A stretch of 13,802 nt of DNA from an uncultured Methanobacteriaceae archaeon (GTDB lineage Archaea > Methanobacteriota > Methanobacteria > Methanobacteriales > Methanobacteriaceae): the NCBI GenBank assembly GCA_947259185.1, contig CAMYKT010000039.1:1-13802 (forward strand), given 5' to 3'. This document shows positions 1 to 6,835 of the stretch, piece after piece. The notes below the pieces were generated by a model. It saw only the letters and a program-made list of their open reading frames with translations, searched no databases and was not told the DNA's origin. The position numbers and the translations under genes are program-made. Each line of letters opens with the position of its first letter. Positions within the stretch are counted from its first letter, which is position 1.

Positions 1-201
1 CAGATGAAAGATGGCCCGGTGGTTACGGATCATGGTAATTTTGTTATTGATGCGGATTTTGGCCTTTTTGAGGATGCTTCTAAATTAGAAAAAGAACTCA
101 ACTCCATACCTGGTGTGGTGGAAAACGGGATTTTTTCCAATGTGGTGGATATGGTAATAGCCGGTAGTGCTGATGGTATTAAGAAAATAAGGCCAATATA
201 G
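1..201 (+). CDS. rpiA: Ribose-5-phosphate isomerase A, C-terminal part (5' truncated by window)
   Basis: This is the last 66 codons of RpiA, which interconverts ribose 5-phosphate and ribulose 5-phosphate in cytosolic pentose metabolism. The frame is open from base 1, so the start lies outside the window. The segment shows the family's C-terminal signatures: PVVTDHGNFVIDADFG (the VTDxGN element near the active site), followed by a lysine-rich helix and IPGVVENGIF (the GVVExGLF element), then a final strand and GSADGIKKI. RpiA is usually about 225-230 residues, so roughly 70% of the gene is missing upstream. The gene ends at TAA and converges with the minus-strand gene at 321-527. In methanogens RpiA supplies ribose phosphate for nucleotides. 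Identification is from motifs and is firm. Confidence 0.92.
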   Translation, partial: QMKDGPVVTDHGNFVIDADFGLFEDASKLEKELNSIPGVVENGIFSNVVDMVIAGSADGIKKIRPI

Positions 202-235
202 GGATACTCATTTACTTAAATACATTTAAAAAACA

Positions 236-265
236 AAGTATCACTTAAAAATAATACTTATTTTT
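236..265 (+). terminator. Weak terminator candidate after rpiA
   Basis: A 6-bp perfect stem (AAGTAT at 236-241 with ATACTT at 254-259, 12-base loop) is followed by a T-rich run (TTTTT at 261-265, then more T-rich bases). It sits between the convergent rpiA and the gene at 321-527. Archaeal termination mainly needs the oligo-T tract, so the T run is the better evidence; the stem is short and AT-rich and could be chance. Confidence 0.3.
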
Positions 266-320
266 ATTTATTAACCCCTACTTTAATAAAAACCATATTT
301 TATAATGTAAGTTAATTTTA

Positions 321-527
321 TTAGATGGTAATGGTAACGATGTGTAACTGAGGGATAATCACTGAAGTTTTACCTTTTCCACCTCTAAGTTTTAGTTCTA
401 AAAGCAAATAATCAGTTTCAACTCTCTTTAACTCACCATAATAAGTTTTACCGGTAATAAGAGTTATGCTTAAATAATCTCCTTCTGCAGATTTCAGGGT
501 TTCTCTTAGATCAGAGCCGCACTTCAT
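321..527 (-). CDS. Small Sm/Hfq-like fold protein, function unknown
   Basis: This is a 68-residue cytosolic protein without signal peptide or membrane segment. After a short N-terminal helix (residues about 1-14), alternating strand patterns resemble an Sm fold: DYLSITLITGKTYYGELKRVE matches the Sm1-like plan (strand, polar turn with G, strand G-x-L, then acidic residue), LLLELKLRGGKGK gives a further strand and basic loop, and SVIIPQLHIVTI resembles the short Sm2-like strands with I-x-x-L-x-x-I. It is shorter than typical archaeal SmAP1 (about 75-80 residues) and lacks a clear RG motif of Sm2, so it would be a divergent LSm-like protein, perhaps RNA-binding. The start is supported by a strong Shine-Dalgarno site (AGGGAGG, 6 bases before ATG). 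It is transcribed alone, convergent with rpiA. The fold is inferred by eye. Confidence 0.6.
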   Translation of the reverse strand: MKCGSDLRETLKSAEGDYLSITLITGKTYYGELKRVETDYLLLELKLRGGKGKTSVIIPQLHIVTITI

Positions 528-635
528 TCAGGTCCTCCCTATAAACTAAGTAAATGTTAGTTTTTTTACTTATTAACTATTTGTCTCAGATGAAAACCTA
601 TAAAATCACGGATAATCTAAAAATTCTCATGGTTA

Positions 636-965
636 TTATCTCAGATAAATCCATATATCAATTAAATGAATCAAATAACCCGTTATAGAGGTTACTGCAT
701 TTAAAATGAACGATATAAGAAATGCACGGGGATATTTGATTTCAAATAACTGTTTTATTAAAAACCCCTCCCCTATAAAAACCATTACTTCCACCATAAC
801 CCAGTTTTTTATAAAATAAAAGTATAGAAAATTTGCCAAAGGCCAGGTGATACAGTTTATAAGGATTATGTATAAAAAAATTTTTTTAAGAGGACTTTTT
901 ATCATAAACTGGATTAAAATAAATTCCAGAGCTATGGTTAAAAAAAATAAAAGTAGATTGGGCAT
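636..965 (-). CDS. Small polytopic membrane protein, paired with the secreted protein upstream
   Basis: This 109-residue, very hydrophobic protein has about four predicted membrane segments (roughly residues 3-21, 27-52, 55-72 and 82-106). Polar residues sit inside or beside the membrane segments: E14, N37 and P42 (in NCITWP), E59 and E66 (in VEVMVFIGEG) and N89, a pattern that suggests a conserved functional core and not only an anchor. I do not recognise a named family. The frame also allows a GTG at 971, but that GTG is part of the Shine-Dalgarno sequence AGGTGA, so ATG at 965 is chosen. It starts 14 bases after the stop of the secreted protein gene (980-1600), so the two are almost certainly one transcript and perhaps one complex. 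Confidence 0.7.
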   Translation of the reverse strand: MPNLLLFFLTIALEFILIQFMIKSPLKKIFLYIILINCITWPLANFLYFYFIKNWVMVEVMVFIGEGFLIKQLFEIKYPRAFLISFILNAVTSITGYLIHLIDIWIYLR

Positions 966-979
966 ATTCACCTGAAAAT

Positions 980-1600
980 CTATTTTCTTTTCCGGATAAT
1001 GAATATTATCACGCCTAAAGCCAGAAGGGGGATCAATATATAGAACAGGTATTCACCAGGTCCTGGAGTGTTTAAAGGTTGGGGTATGGTGGCCTGGTTT
1101 TGGAAATCAATAACCTGCTGGGTACCATCAGCGAAGTAATATTTCATCTGCTTTTTAGAAATAACTAATTCATTATCATTTAGAGAATCTATTTCCAGAA
1201 TCATCACTGCTTTTTCTAATTTATCTGCTTCAGGAACGGTATCAAAACTACCAGAAAGCTCCAGATTGGATTTTATTAATTTAGTATTATTCTGGAAGAA
1301 TGTATTAATTTGAGCATCATCCCTATTTTCCAGTTCCAGGGGATTAAATTCAGATTCAGGCAGGGCATAAATATAAACCATGCTTAATTTGTAAAAACTA
1401 AATTCACTGGAATTTAGAACTTCAAAAGAAGGGGATGGAATACCATGCGCAAGGAAAAAAAAGTCAGGATAGCTATCAATATTATCAATCTGATAGTAAA
1501 GGGGGATCTCTTTAGTTCCTGGTTCAATAATATCTCCCCAGCAGGGACTAGCTGCTAAAACTAGCATTAATATGAAACTTAAAACTAGAATTCTTTTCAT
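980..1600 (-). CDS. Secreted protein with C-terminal membrane anchor, function unknown
   Basis: This 206-residue protein has a Sec-type signal peptide (K2R3, hydrophobic residues about 4-18, likely cleavage near residue 22 after SPCWG), an extracytoplasmic domain of about 155 residues, a Pro/Gly-rich linker (TPGPGEY) and one C-terminal membrane helix (about 184-202) ending in RKRK, so the domain faces outside with a short basic cytoplasmic tail. The region after the signal peptide has a short motif, IDNIDSYPDFFFL, then a mixed strand/loop part with SNLELSGSFD. No catalytic motif is evident. The Cys at residue 20 is not in a convincing lipobox. There is no Shine-Dalgarno site; a TATA element centred about 28 bases before ATG suggests a leaderless transcript. 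It leads the two-gene unit with the membrane protein at 636-965. Confidence 0.72.
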   Translation of the reverse strand: MKRILVLSFILMLVLAASPCWGDIIEPGTKEIPLYYQIDNIDSYPDFFFLAHGIPSPSFEVLNSSEFSFYKLSMVYIYALPESEFNPLELENRDDAQINTFFQNNTKLIKSNLELSGSFDTVPEADKLEKAVMILEIDSLNDNELVISKKQMKYYFADGTQQVIDFQNQATIPQPLNTPGPGEYLFYILIPLLALGVIIFIIRKRK

Positions 1601-1613
1601 AATATTAATGTTG

Positions 1614-1642
1614 CCCGGATAATTAATATATTTTTACTCGGG
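1614..1642 (-). promoter_or_regulatory. TATA box inside an imperfect dyad, promoter of the secreted protein gene
   Basis: On the minus strand a TATA-like element (AAATATATTA, plus-strand 1624-1633) is centred 28 bases before the ATG at 1600. It is flanked by an imperfect inverted repeat: CCCGGATAAT (1614-1623) and TTTACTCGGG (1633-1642), matching at 7 of 10 positions. GC-rich tips in this AT-rich intergenic stretch stand out. A repressor binding here would cover the TATA box, but the dyad is imperfect and could be chance. Confidence 0.45.
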
Positions 1643-1702
1643 ATGAATTTTAGAATTTTTTTTATGTAAATCACTACTTAAAAGATCAATAAGAATCATC
1701 CA

Positions 1703-2509
1703 CTACGTATACCATATCTTTTTTAAAATAGCACTGATAAAAAAAGCTGCTCCCAGTACCATGACGATGGTAGCTCCAGAGGCTAAATTAAATAAAAAGG
1801 ATAACCACAGTCCCATGCTGGTTAATATAACACCAAGTATCACCGAAGCCATCATTAATCTAGGGATATGATGAGTAAATTGACGGCTTATTGCAGCGGG
1901 GATGGTTAAAAGAGCTATTATAAGTATAATTCCAACTGCTTTAATCAATACCACCACACTTAAAGCCACCAGTGCTAAAAGAATTATATAAATTAATTGG
2001 GAAGGCACCCCCATTACTTCTGCAAATTCTTCATCAAAGGATATTGCCGTGAATTCCCGATGAAATAGTCCCACCGTTCCCAGTATGATTAAATCGAGCA
2101 CCAACATTATTAATAGATCCTGGTAGGGAACCGTTAATATACTACCAAAAAGGTAGCTGAAAAGATCAGGCGCATATCCGGGACTTAAATTAATAAAAAT
2201 AATACCCAGGGCCATTCCCACTGACCATAGAATACCTATGGCAGCATCTTCACTAAGCTCTATCTTTTTACCCAAAGAACCCATCAATACAGCAGATACC
2301 ACACTAAAAGGTATGGCACTCAAAACAGGGTTAATTCCCAGTAGATATCCCAGACCTATTCCTCCAAAAGCAGCGTGAGATATTCCCCCACTTATAAAAA
2401 CTATTTTTTTAATCACCACATAAGTGCCCACCACACCACAGGCTATACTTACTAATAGGGCTGCAATGAATGCATTTTGCATGAATTGATACTGCAAAAA
2501 TTCCAGCAT
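1703..2509 (-). CDS. znuB: Metal ABC transporter permease, ABC-3 (ZnuB/MntB) family
   Basis: This is the integral membrane subunit of a zinc-type ABC importer. The 268 residues form about 7-8 membrane helices. Family signatures are visible: GVVGTYVVIKKIVFISGGISHAAFGGIGLGYL near the N-terminus (the conserved GxxGxxxV..R/K...GGxxxHxxxxG block), a cytoplasmic coupling region with FDEEFAEVMGVPSQLIY, and the later block KAVGIILIIALLTIPAA. The longest frame begins at GTG 2518, but that GTG lies inside the Shine-Dalgarno sequence AAGGTGGG, so ATG 2509 is chosen. It lies downstream of the ATPase gene, separated by 135 bases that hold a T tract and a TATA-like element, so it may be partly independently transcribed. 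The metal cannot be told from the permease alone; the binding protein suggests zinc. Confidence 0.9.
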   Translation of the reverse strand: MLEFLQYQFMQNAFIAALLVSIACGVVGTYVVIKKIVFISGGISHAAFGGIGLGYLLGINPVLSAIPFSVVSAVLMGSLGKKIELSEDAAIGILWSVGMALGIIFINLSPGYAPDLFSYLFGSILTVPYQDLLIMLVLDLIILGTVGLFHREFTAISFDEEFAEVMGVPSQLIYIILLALVALSVVVLIKAVGIILIIALLTIPAAISRQFTHHIPRLMMASVILGVILTSMGLWLSFLFNLASGATIVMVLGAAFFISAILKKIWYT

Positions 2510-2558
2510 AATTCCCACCTTTTTTTTAAGATAAAATATTCCAGGTAATTGACTTATT

Positions 2559-2570
2559 GTTTTTTATAGT
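2559..2570 (-). promoter_or_regulatory. Possible internal promoter before the permease gene
   Basis: ACTATAAAAAAC on the minus strand is a good archaeal TATA candidate. It would place transcription start near 2541 and give a leader of about 32 bases that contains the AAGGTGGG ribosome-binding site (2514-2521). The gap between the ATPase and permease genes is unusually long for this operon type, which makes a promoter here plausible. Confidence 0.4.
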
Positions 2571-2636
2571 TTTTTCCATGATGGGTTTTCCTTATTGTTA
2601 TTAATAGATCATAATTTAAAAATTGCAAGTTTTTAT

Positions 2637-2644
2637 AAAAAAAA
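2637..2644 (-). terminator. T8 tract directly after the ABC ATPase stop codon
   Basis: Read on the minus strand, eight consecutive T follow the stop codon of the ATPase gene (TGA at 2645-2647). Oligo-T runs suffice for intrinsic termination by archaeal RNA polymerase. It may cause full or partial termination before the permease gene. No stem is needed or seen. Confidence 0.4.
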
Positions 2645-3388
2645 TTATTCATGCTCTCTTAAAACTCTGTGTGGAAATCCATGTGCTATAAGGTCAATAG
2701 GACATTTATAAGCTTTTTCCAAACCTTCTACTGATTCTTCCACCGGGCCATGACAGTAGATTTTCTGGTTTAAACAGGCTATACTATCCACATAAGAGGA
2801 AACTACACCTATATCATGTGAAACCATCACCACCGCCATTTTTTTTCGAATTTTAGATAGTATTTCATAGAACTTGCCCTGAAAATGAGGATCTATACTG
2901 GCAGTTGGTTCATCCAGCAATAGTAATTCCGGTTTTCTGCTCAGGGCCCGGGCAATAAAAACCCGCTGTAATTGACCCCCTGATAATTTTTCTATTTGCT
3001 GGTTCTTTAAATGTAACATTTCCACTTTTTTGAGTGAATCCAAAGCAGATTTCATGTCTTCTTTGTTGTAACCCTTTAATAATTGTTTATAACGTCCCAT
3101 GAGCACCACTTCCAGCACACTTATAGGGAAATTTGACTGGTAACTGGACTTTTGGGGCAGATAGCCTATATTTTTAGATTTACCAGGGGCCATTCCCAGG
3201 ACTTCAATATTCCCTTTATCTGGAGTTAAAAGGCCCAGAATTAATCTTAAAAGAGTAGTCTTTCCTCCACCATTGGGTCCGATAAGGGCCATGAAATCAT
3301 TTTTTTTAATAGTTAGATTAACATTTTCCAGGATGTAATAATCCTTTAATTTATAATAAACTCCTTCCATATTTACTACATTAGCCAT
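2645..3388 (-). CDS. znuC: Metal ABC transporter ATP-binding protein (ZnuC-like)
   Basis: This 247-residue ATPase energises the zinc-type importer on the cytoplasmic face of the membrane. All nucleotide-binding motifs are intact: Walker A GPNGGGKT (37-44), Q-loop Q79 in YLPQK, signature LSGGQ (135-139), Walker B LLLLDE (155-160) and H-loop H191. The C-terminus carries CPIDLIAHGFPHRVL, a block typical of the metal-uptake ATPases and present in ZnuC. The start ATG at 3388 has an AAGGATC ribosome-binding site and lies 12 bases after the binding-protein gene, so the two are cotranscribed. The length is normal for the family. Confidence 0.92.
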   Translation of the reverse strand: MANVVNMEGVYYKLKDYYILENVNLTIKKNDFMALIGPNGGGKTTLLRLILGLLTPDKGNIEVLGMAPGKSKNIGYLPQKSSYQSNFPISVLEVVLMGRYKQLLKGYNKEDMKSALDSLKKVEMLHLKNQQIEKLSGGQLQRVFIARALSRKPELLLLDEPTASIDPHFQGKFYEILSKIRKKMAVVMVSHDIGVVSSYVDSIACLNQKIYCHGPVEESVEGLEKAYKCPIDLIAHGFPHRVLREHE

Positions 3389-3400
3389 AATTGATCCTTT

Positions 3401-4312
3401 TTATGATTTTTTAAAGGCTTCTAAAACTATTAACATATTTTTCAGATAATCCGGTGCTAAGGGGTCTATTAAAACCACTTCTGCATCCAATTCTTCAGCA
3501 ATAAAATCTGCATTTTCCCGGGAAAACTGGGGTGAAACAAATATAATCTTTATATTATTTTTTTTGGATTGTTCTATAACATTAGCTATGGATTGAGGGG
3601 TGGGTTCTTTACCTCCTTTTTCTATAGCAATCTGCTGAAGCCCGTAGTCTCGGGCGAAATATCCCCAGGCAGGATGGTAAACCAGTATCTTATTCTCTTT
3701 GGTTGATATCTCCTGAATAATTTTCTGGTCCAGTTCTTCCAACTCAGAAATATACTCGTCTTTATTTTTTTGATAGAACTCTTTATTTTCAGGATCAGCT
3801 TTTATTAATTCCTGATAAATATTTTCAACCATTACCTTCACATTTCTAGGGGAAGTCCACACATGGGGGTCTGCTTCATTTTCTGCATGTATATGATCAT
3901 GATCACCATCAAGTCCCTCCGGATTAGGAATGAAGTCTAATCCTTTAGAACTGTTTATAACTTTCATATCAGGATTAACTGATTTAATTTTGTCCATATA
4001 ATTTGATTCAAATTCAACTCCGGAGCCTACTTCAAAATAAAGTGGCGCCTGAGAAACCTGCTGCAAGGTGCGGGGTTCTATTTCATAGGTATGAGGGTCC
4101 GCCCCAGAAGGTACCATTATCACAACATGGACCTTTTCTTTTCCAATCTTTTCTATAAATTCTTTTTGAGGTATTATAGATGCAGCTACAATGAGCTTAT
4201 CCTCTTCGTAGGCTGGATCGGGAGTACTATATATACTGGAGAAAATAAAAACTGAGGCAATTATTAAGATTACCACTGATACGGAAAATAAAATTTTAAG
4301 TCTTTTTTCCAT
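3401..4312 (-). CDS. znuA: Zinc-type metal-binding protein of an ABC importer (ZnuA-like)
   Basis: This is the 303-residue extracytoplasmic solute receptor of the cluster A-I (ZnuA/TroA) family. Three ligand histidines are visible: H74 in GADPHTYE, H150 in ADPHVWTSP and H213 in VYHPAWGYFA, with D283 in LIDPLAPDY as the likely fourth ligand. A His at the third position is typical of zinc receptors, where Mn receptors often have Glu. A short His/Asp-rich loop (GDHDHIHAENEAD, 136-148) lies just before H150, also a zinc-receptor trait. The N-terminus has one hydrophobic helix (about 6-27) with no lipobox Cys, so the protein is probably held by an uncleaved anchor. The start has a GGTGG ribosome-binding site 4 bases before ATG. 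It is divergent from the nikR-like gene. Confidence 0.9.
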   Translation of the reverse strand: MEKRLKILFSVSVVILIIASVFIFSSIYSTPDPAYEEDKLIVAASIIPQKEFIEKIGKEKVHVVIMVPSGADPHTYEIEPRTLQQVSQAPLYFEVGSGVEFESNYMDKIKSVNPDMKVINSSKGLDFIPNPEGLDGDHDHIHAENEADPHVWTSPRNVKVMVENIYQELIKADPENKEFYQKNKDEYISELEELDQKIIQEISTKENKILVYHPAWGYFARDYGLQQIAIEKGGKEPTPQSIANVIEQSKKNNIKIIFVSPQFSRENADFIAEELDAEVVLIDPLAPDYLKNMLIVLEAFKKS

Positions 4313-4331
4313 TATTCCACCACGATATTAT

Positions 4332-4401
4332 CTGATTTTAACTAAATCAGGGCAGGAATACAGATAGGGATTAGGAATATTAACGGACGAAACCCTGATT
4401 T
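4332..4401. promoter_or_regulatory. Operator-like repeats between znuA and the nikR-like gene
   Basis: CTGATTT (4332-4338) and AAATCAG (4344-4350) form a perfect 7-bp dyad with a 5-base spacer. The second arm extends to AAATCAGGG (4344-4352), which is again matched by CCCTGATTT at 4393-4401, a perfect 9-bp inverted repeat with a 40-base spacer. The repeats lie 20-89 bases before the znuA start codon. TATA-like elements for znuA on the minus strand lie around 4375-4382 and 4402-4410, so sites would sit next to the promoter. The binding protein is not shown; the adjacent NikR-type regulator is the obvious candidate, although the motif does not resemble the E. coli NikR operator (GTATGA-N16-TCATAC). 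Confidence 0.6.
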
Positions 4402-4460
4402 CTTATAACTATTCTGGATTTATTAATACTTAAAGATTATCTTAATAAAATTTATGAAAA

Positions 4461-4470
4461 TATATATAAA
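4461..4470 (+). promoter_or_regulatory. TATA box of the nikR-like gene, leaderless start
   Basis: TATATATAAA is centred about 27 bases before the ATG at 4493, and no Shine-Dalgarno sequence precedes that ATG. Both facts fit a leaderless transcript that begins at or near the start codon. Confidence 0.65.
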
Positions 4471-4492
4471 GTATTATTAAAATAATAAATTC

Positions 4493-4876
4493 ATGGCCAT
4501 CATCAGTATTTCATTAAATGACAAGCTTTTAGAAGAAATAGATGCATTAAAAGATGAAATGGGCTTTTCAGGGAGATCTGATGTTATTCGTGCTGCTGCA
4601 AGAATCTTAATTAATGAAAATAAAACGGAAGATAATATTAAAGGAAAAGTTAATGCCCTGCTATTTTTAATCCATAGTCAAAAAGTGGAAGGTGCAGTTA
4701 CCACCATAAAACACGACTTCGAAGAAATCATCAATACTCAAATTCACAGTCATTTAAAAGAAGAAAACTGTTTGGAGCTATTTATTTTAGAAGGCGAAGG
4801 GTCAAGAATAAAGGACCTGACCCGAAAGTTCCGCAACTGTGGGAAAATGGAGCATCTCAAATTAATCGTATTTTAG
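4493..4876 (+). CDS. nikR: NikR-family nickel-responsive ribbon-helix-helix regulator
   Basis: This 127-residue protein has an N-terminal ribbon-helix-helix DNA-binding domain (about 1-45: strand IISISL, helices with MGFSGRSDVIRAAARILI, matching the GYNNRSEAIR block of E. coli NikR) and a C-terminal ACT-like metal-binding and tetramerisation domain. The four ligands of the high-affinity nickel site are all present at the expected spacing: H74, H85, H87 and C93 (IHSHLKEENCLELFILEG), equivalent to H76, H87, H89 and C95 of E. coli NikR. The family represses nickel or other metal uptake genes when nickel is bound. The gene is divergent from a zinc-type ABC importer, which suggests that it controls this operon, itself, or both; that is inference. 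The length is close to E. coli NikR (133). Confidence 0.9.
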   Translation: MAIISISLNDKLLEEIDALKDEMGFSGRSDVIRAAARILINENKTEDNIKGKVNALLFLIHSQKVEGAVTTIKHDFEEIINTQIHSHLKEENCLELFILEGEGSRIKDLTRKFRNCGKMEHLKLIVF

Positions 4877-5007
4877 GCCTAAATACTTTTTCTATTTATT
4901 GGATAAATTTTATTCCAAATAATGCATATAAAATATCTATTGCATTGTTATTATCACTAAACATTTTAAAAAACATATTAATTTAGTCCGCTGATTATCG
5001 TGGTAAT

Positions 5008-5940
5008 ATGTCGTTTATTATAGAAAGCTCAAAACTAACCAAAAAATTTCCAGAAAGGGTAGCAGTAAGAAGTTTATCTTTAAATGTTAAAAAAGGGGAA
5101 TTATTGGGATTACTAGGCCCTAATGGGGCAGGAAAAACTACTACCCTAAGAATGCTGTCTGGAATAATTTCTCCCACCAGTGGCAGTGCCCAGGTAGCAG
5201 GCTATGATATTGAAAATGAAGTGGAAGATTTACATGAAGTTATCGGACTTCTAACTGAAACTCCGGGTTTTTATGAATCCTTAAGTGCCTGGGAGAACCT
5301 GGAATTTTTTGCCAACTTCTATGCCGACCTTGATGTTGATTATCAAATAGAAAAATACCTTAAAATAATGGGTTTATGGAACCGTAGAGATGAAAAAGTC
5401 TCAGTATTTTCTAAAGGCATGAAACAAAAACTGGCCTTAGCACGATCACTAATACATGAACCTGAAATACTATTTTTTGATGAACCAACAGCAGGCCTTG
5501 ATCCCCGGGCTTCCCGTGAAATAAGGGATCTTTTAATGAAATTAAAAAAAGAAGGTAGGACCATATTTTTGTGCACCCATAACCTGGAAGAAGCTGAAAC
5601 CCTAGCAGATCGCATTGCATTGATAAATACGGATCTGATTGCACTTGATACTACTTCCAATTTAAAATCTCAAATTTTCAAAAAAATGGTGATTGTTGAC
5701 CTGGAAAGTGTAAATAATCATATTTTAGATACAGTTGAAAAACTGAAATTTGTAGTGAATGTAAAACAAAAAGATAACCAGCTACAAATAGAATTAATTG
5801 ATTTTGACCAGAATACGCCTGACTTAATTAAGGCACTAGTAGAATCTGATGGTAGAATTAAAGGCGTATCTAAGGCTAAACATTCCATGGAAGACATTTA
5901 CCTGGCTTTAATTAAATCAGATGAAGGTGAAGAGATATGA
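5008..5940 (+). CDS. ABC-2 type exporter ATP-binding protein
   Basis: This is a 310-residue ATPase of the DrrA/CcmA-like group. Motifs: Walker A GPNGAGKT (37-44), Q-loop region IGLLTETPG (around 79-87, with the usual Gln replaced as in many DrrA-like proteins), signature FSKGMKQK (134-141; SKGMK in place of SGGQ, normal for this group), Walker B ILFFDE (154-159) and H-loop H191. Residues 225-310 form the extra C-terminal domain found in many such ATPases. The start ATG follows a weak GGT element only; a short leader is likely. The stop codon overlaps the start of the permease gene (ATGA at 5937-5940), so translation is coupled and the two proteins form one exporter. The substrate is unknown; drug, lipid or peptide export are the family's known roles. 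Confidence 0.9.
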   Translation: MSFIIESSKLTKKFPERVAVRSLSLNVKKGELLGLLGPNGAGKTTTLRMLSGIISPTSGSAQVAGYDIENEVEDLHEVIGLLTETPGFYESLSAWENLEFFANFYADLDVDYQIEKYLKIMGLWNRRDEKVSVFSKGMKQKLALARSLIHEPEILFFDEPTAGLDPRASREIRDLLMKLKKEGRTIFLCTHNLEEAETLADRIALINTDLIALDTTSNLKSQIFKKMVIVDLESVNNHILDTVEKLKFVVNVKQKDNQLQIELIDFDQNTPDLIKALVESDGRIKGVSKAKHSMEDIYLALIKSDEGEEI

Positions 5941-6758
5941 ACAAAAATTCACCACATCGCATCAAGAATGTTATATTAAAAGAATGGAGAAATACCTTCT
6001 TTAATCTGAATTCTGCGGCAGTAATCATATTTTTACCGCTTCTAATCACCCTGCAGGCATTATTTGTAATATATGTAGTTATAATGTTTGCCAGTGCTGA
6101 CTCTCTAAACAGCACCCTGCTTCAAAATGGTCTGAATTTATTGCAAAGTTCAATACCATCCTTATCTTCACTTTCTACCATTGACCAATTTCAGGTGCTT
6201 TTCTACTCCCAGTTCCCGATTTACATCCTCTTAATACCGGTTCTGATTTCCATAATGTTTGCCACTTTTTCTATTATTGAAGAAAAGCAATATGGGGCTT
6301 TAGAACCATTGCTAGCCACACCGGTGAGAACATGGGAATTACTTTTAGGTAAAGCAACAGCAGGAGCAGTCCCTGCACTTATAATGACCTGGATATGTGC
6401 CTTGGTATTTTTAATCGGTGTAAACTGGATCGGATCCCCTGATATATTGAGCTACGTATTATCCCCTGCCTGGTGGATATCATTACTCCTCTTTGTTCCT
6501 TTAGTAACTATTTTAAGCTTCATGTTAGGAGTTATAGCTTCTTCAAGAACTAAAGATCCTAAAAGCGCTCAGAACATGGGGATTATAATAATTATACCGG
6601 TACTTTTATTGATTGGAATGCAGGTATCAGGCTTCATAGCCCTCAATACATTTAATATGATGATAATGGCAATTATAATTGCTATACTCAATTTAATTAT
6701 TTTAAAAGCAGCGGTATACTTGTTCCAGAGGGAATCCATTGTGGTAAAATGGAAGTAA
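5937..6758 (+). CDS. ABC-2 type exporter permease
   Basis: This 273-residue membrane subunit partners the preceding ATPase. About six membrane helices are visible: roughly 27-52, 92-114, 142-162, 177-202, 213-235 and 240-264. The cytoplasmic segment EEKQYGALEPLLATPVRTWE (115-134) is the classic ABC-2 coupling motif (EkexGTlexLlatPv). The loop between helices 1 and 2 (about 53-90) is long and polar (Ser/Leu/Gln rich) and probably faces outside. The start overlaps the ATPase stop codon (ATGA), and GGTGAAGAG within the ATPase gene serves as ribosome-binding site. Nothing in the sequence reveals the substrate. It ends in a convergent arrangement with cbiF. Confidence 0.88.
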   Translation: MNKNSPHRIKNVILKEWRNTFFNLNSAAVIIFLPLLITLQALFVIYVVIMFASADSLNSTLLQNGLNLLQSSIPSLSSLSTIDQFQVLFYSQFPIYILLIPVLISIMFATFSIIEEKQYGALEPLLATPVRTWELLLGKATAGAVPALIMTWICALVFLIGVNWIGSPDILSYVLSPAWWISLLLFVPLVTILSFMLGVIASSRTKDPKSAQNMGIIIIIPVLLLIGMQVSGFIALNTFNMMIMAIIIAILNLIILKAAVYLFQRESIVVKWK

Positions 6759-6792
6759 TTAATTCTTCAAATCAAAAAAAGAGAATTAATTA
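6756..6792. terminator. Inverted repeat between convergent genes (exporter / cbiF)
   Basis: TAATTAATTCT (6756-6766, including the permease stop codon) and AGAATTAATTA (6782-6792) form a perfect 11-bp inverted repeat with a 15-base A-rich loop. T-rich runs that would serve the minus-strand cbiF transcript follow cbiF at 6793-6835. Its place at the end of two converging genes suggests a transcript end or RNA 3'-end hairpin. The arms are AT-rich, so stability is modest. Confidence 0.5.
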
Positions 6793-6835
6793 TTAATACT
6801 TCTACAAGTAAGAAAAAACAATTTTTTAAAAATTT

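Noticed and set aside
4471..4492. TTATT...AATAA dyad between the TATA box and ATG of the nikR-like gene as an operator
   Set aside because: It is low-complexity A/T sequence; the CTGATTT array is far more specific.
5343..5660. Open frames on the minus strand inside the ABC ATPase gene
   Set aside because: They lie fully within a gene with all ABC motifs, show no recognisable domain and have a composition expected from the antisense of a coding strand.
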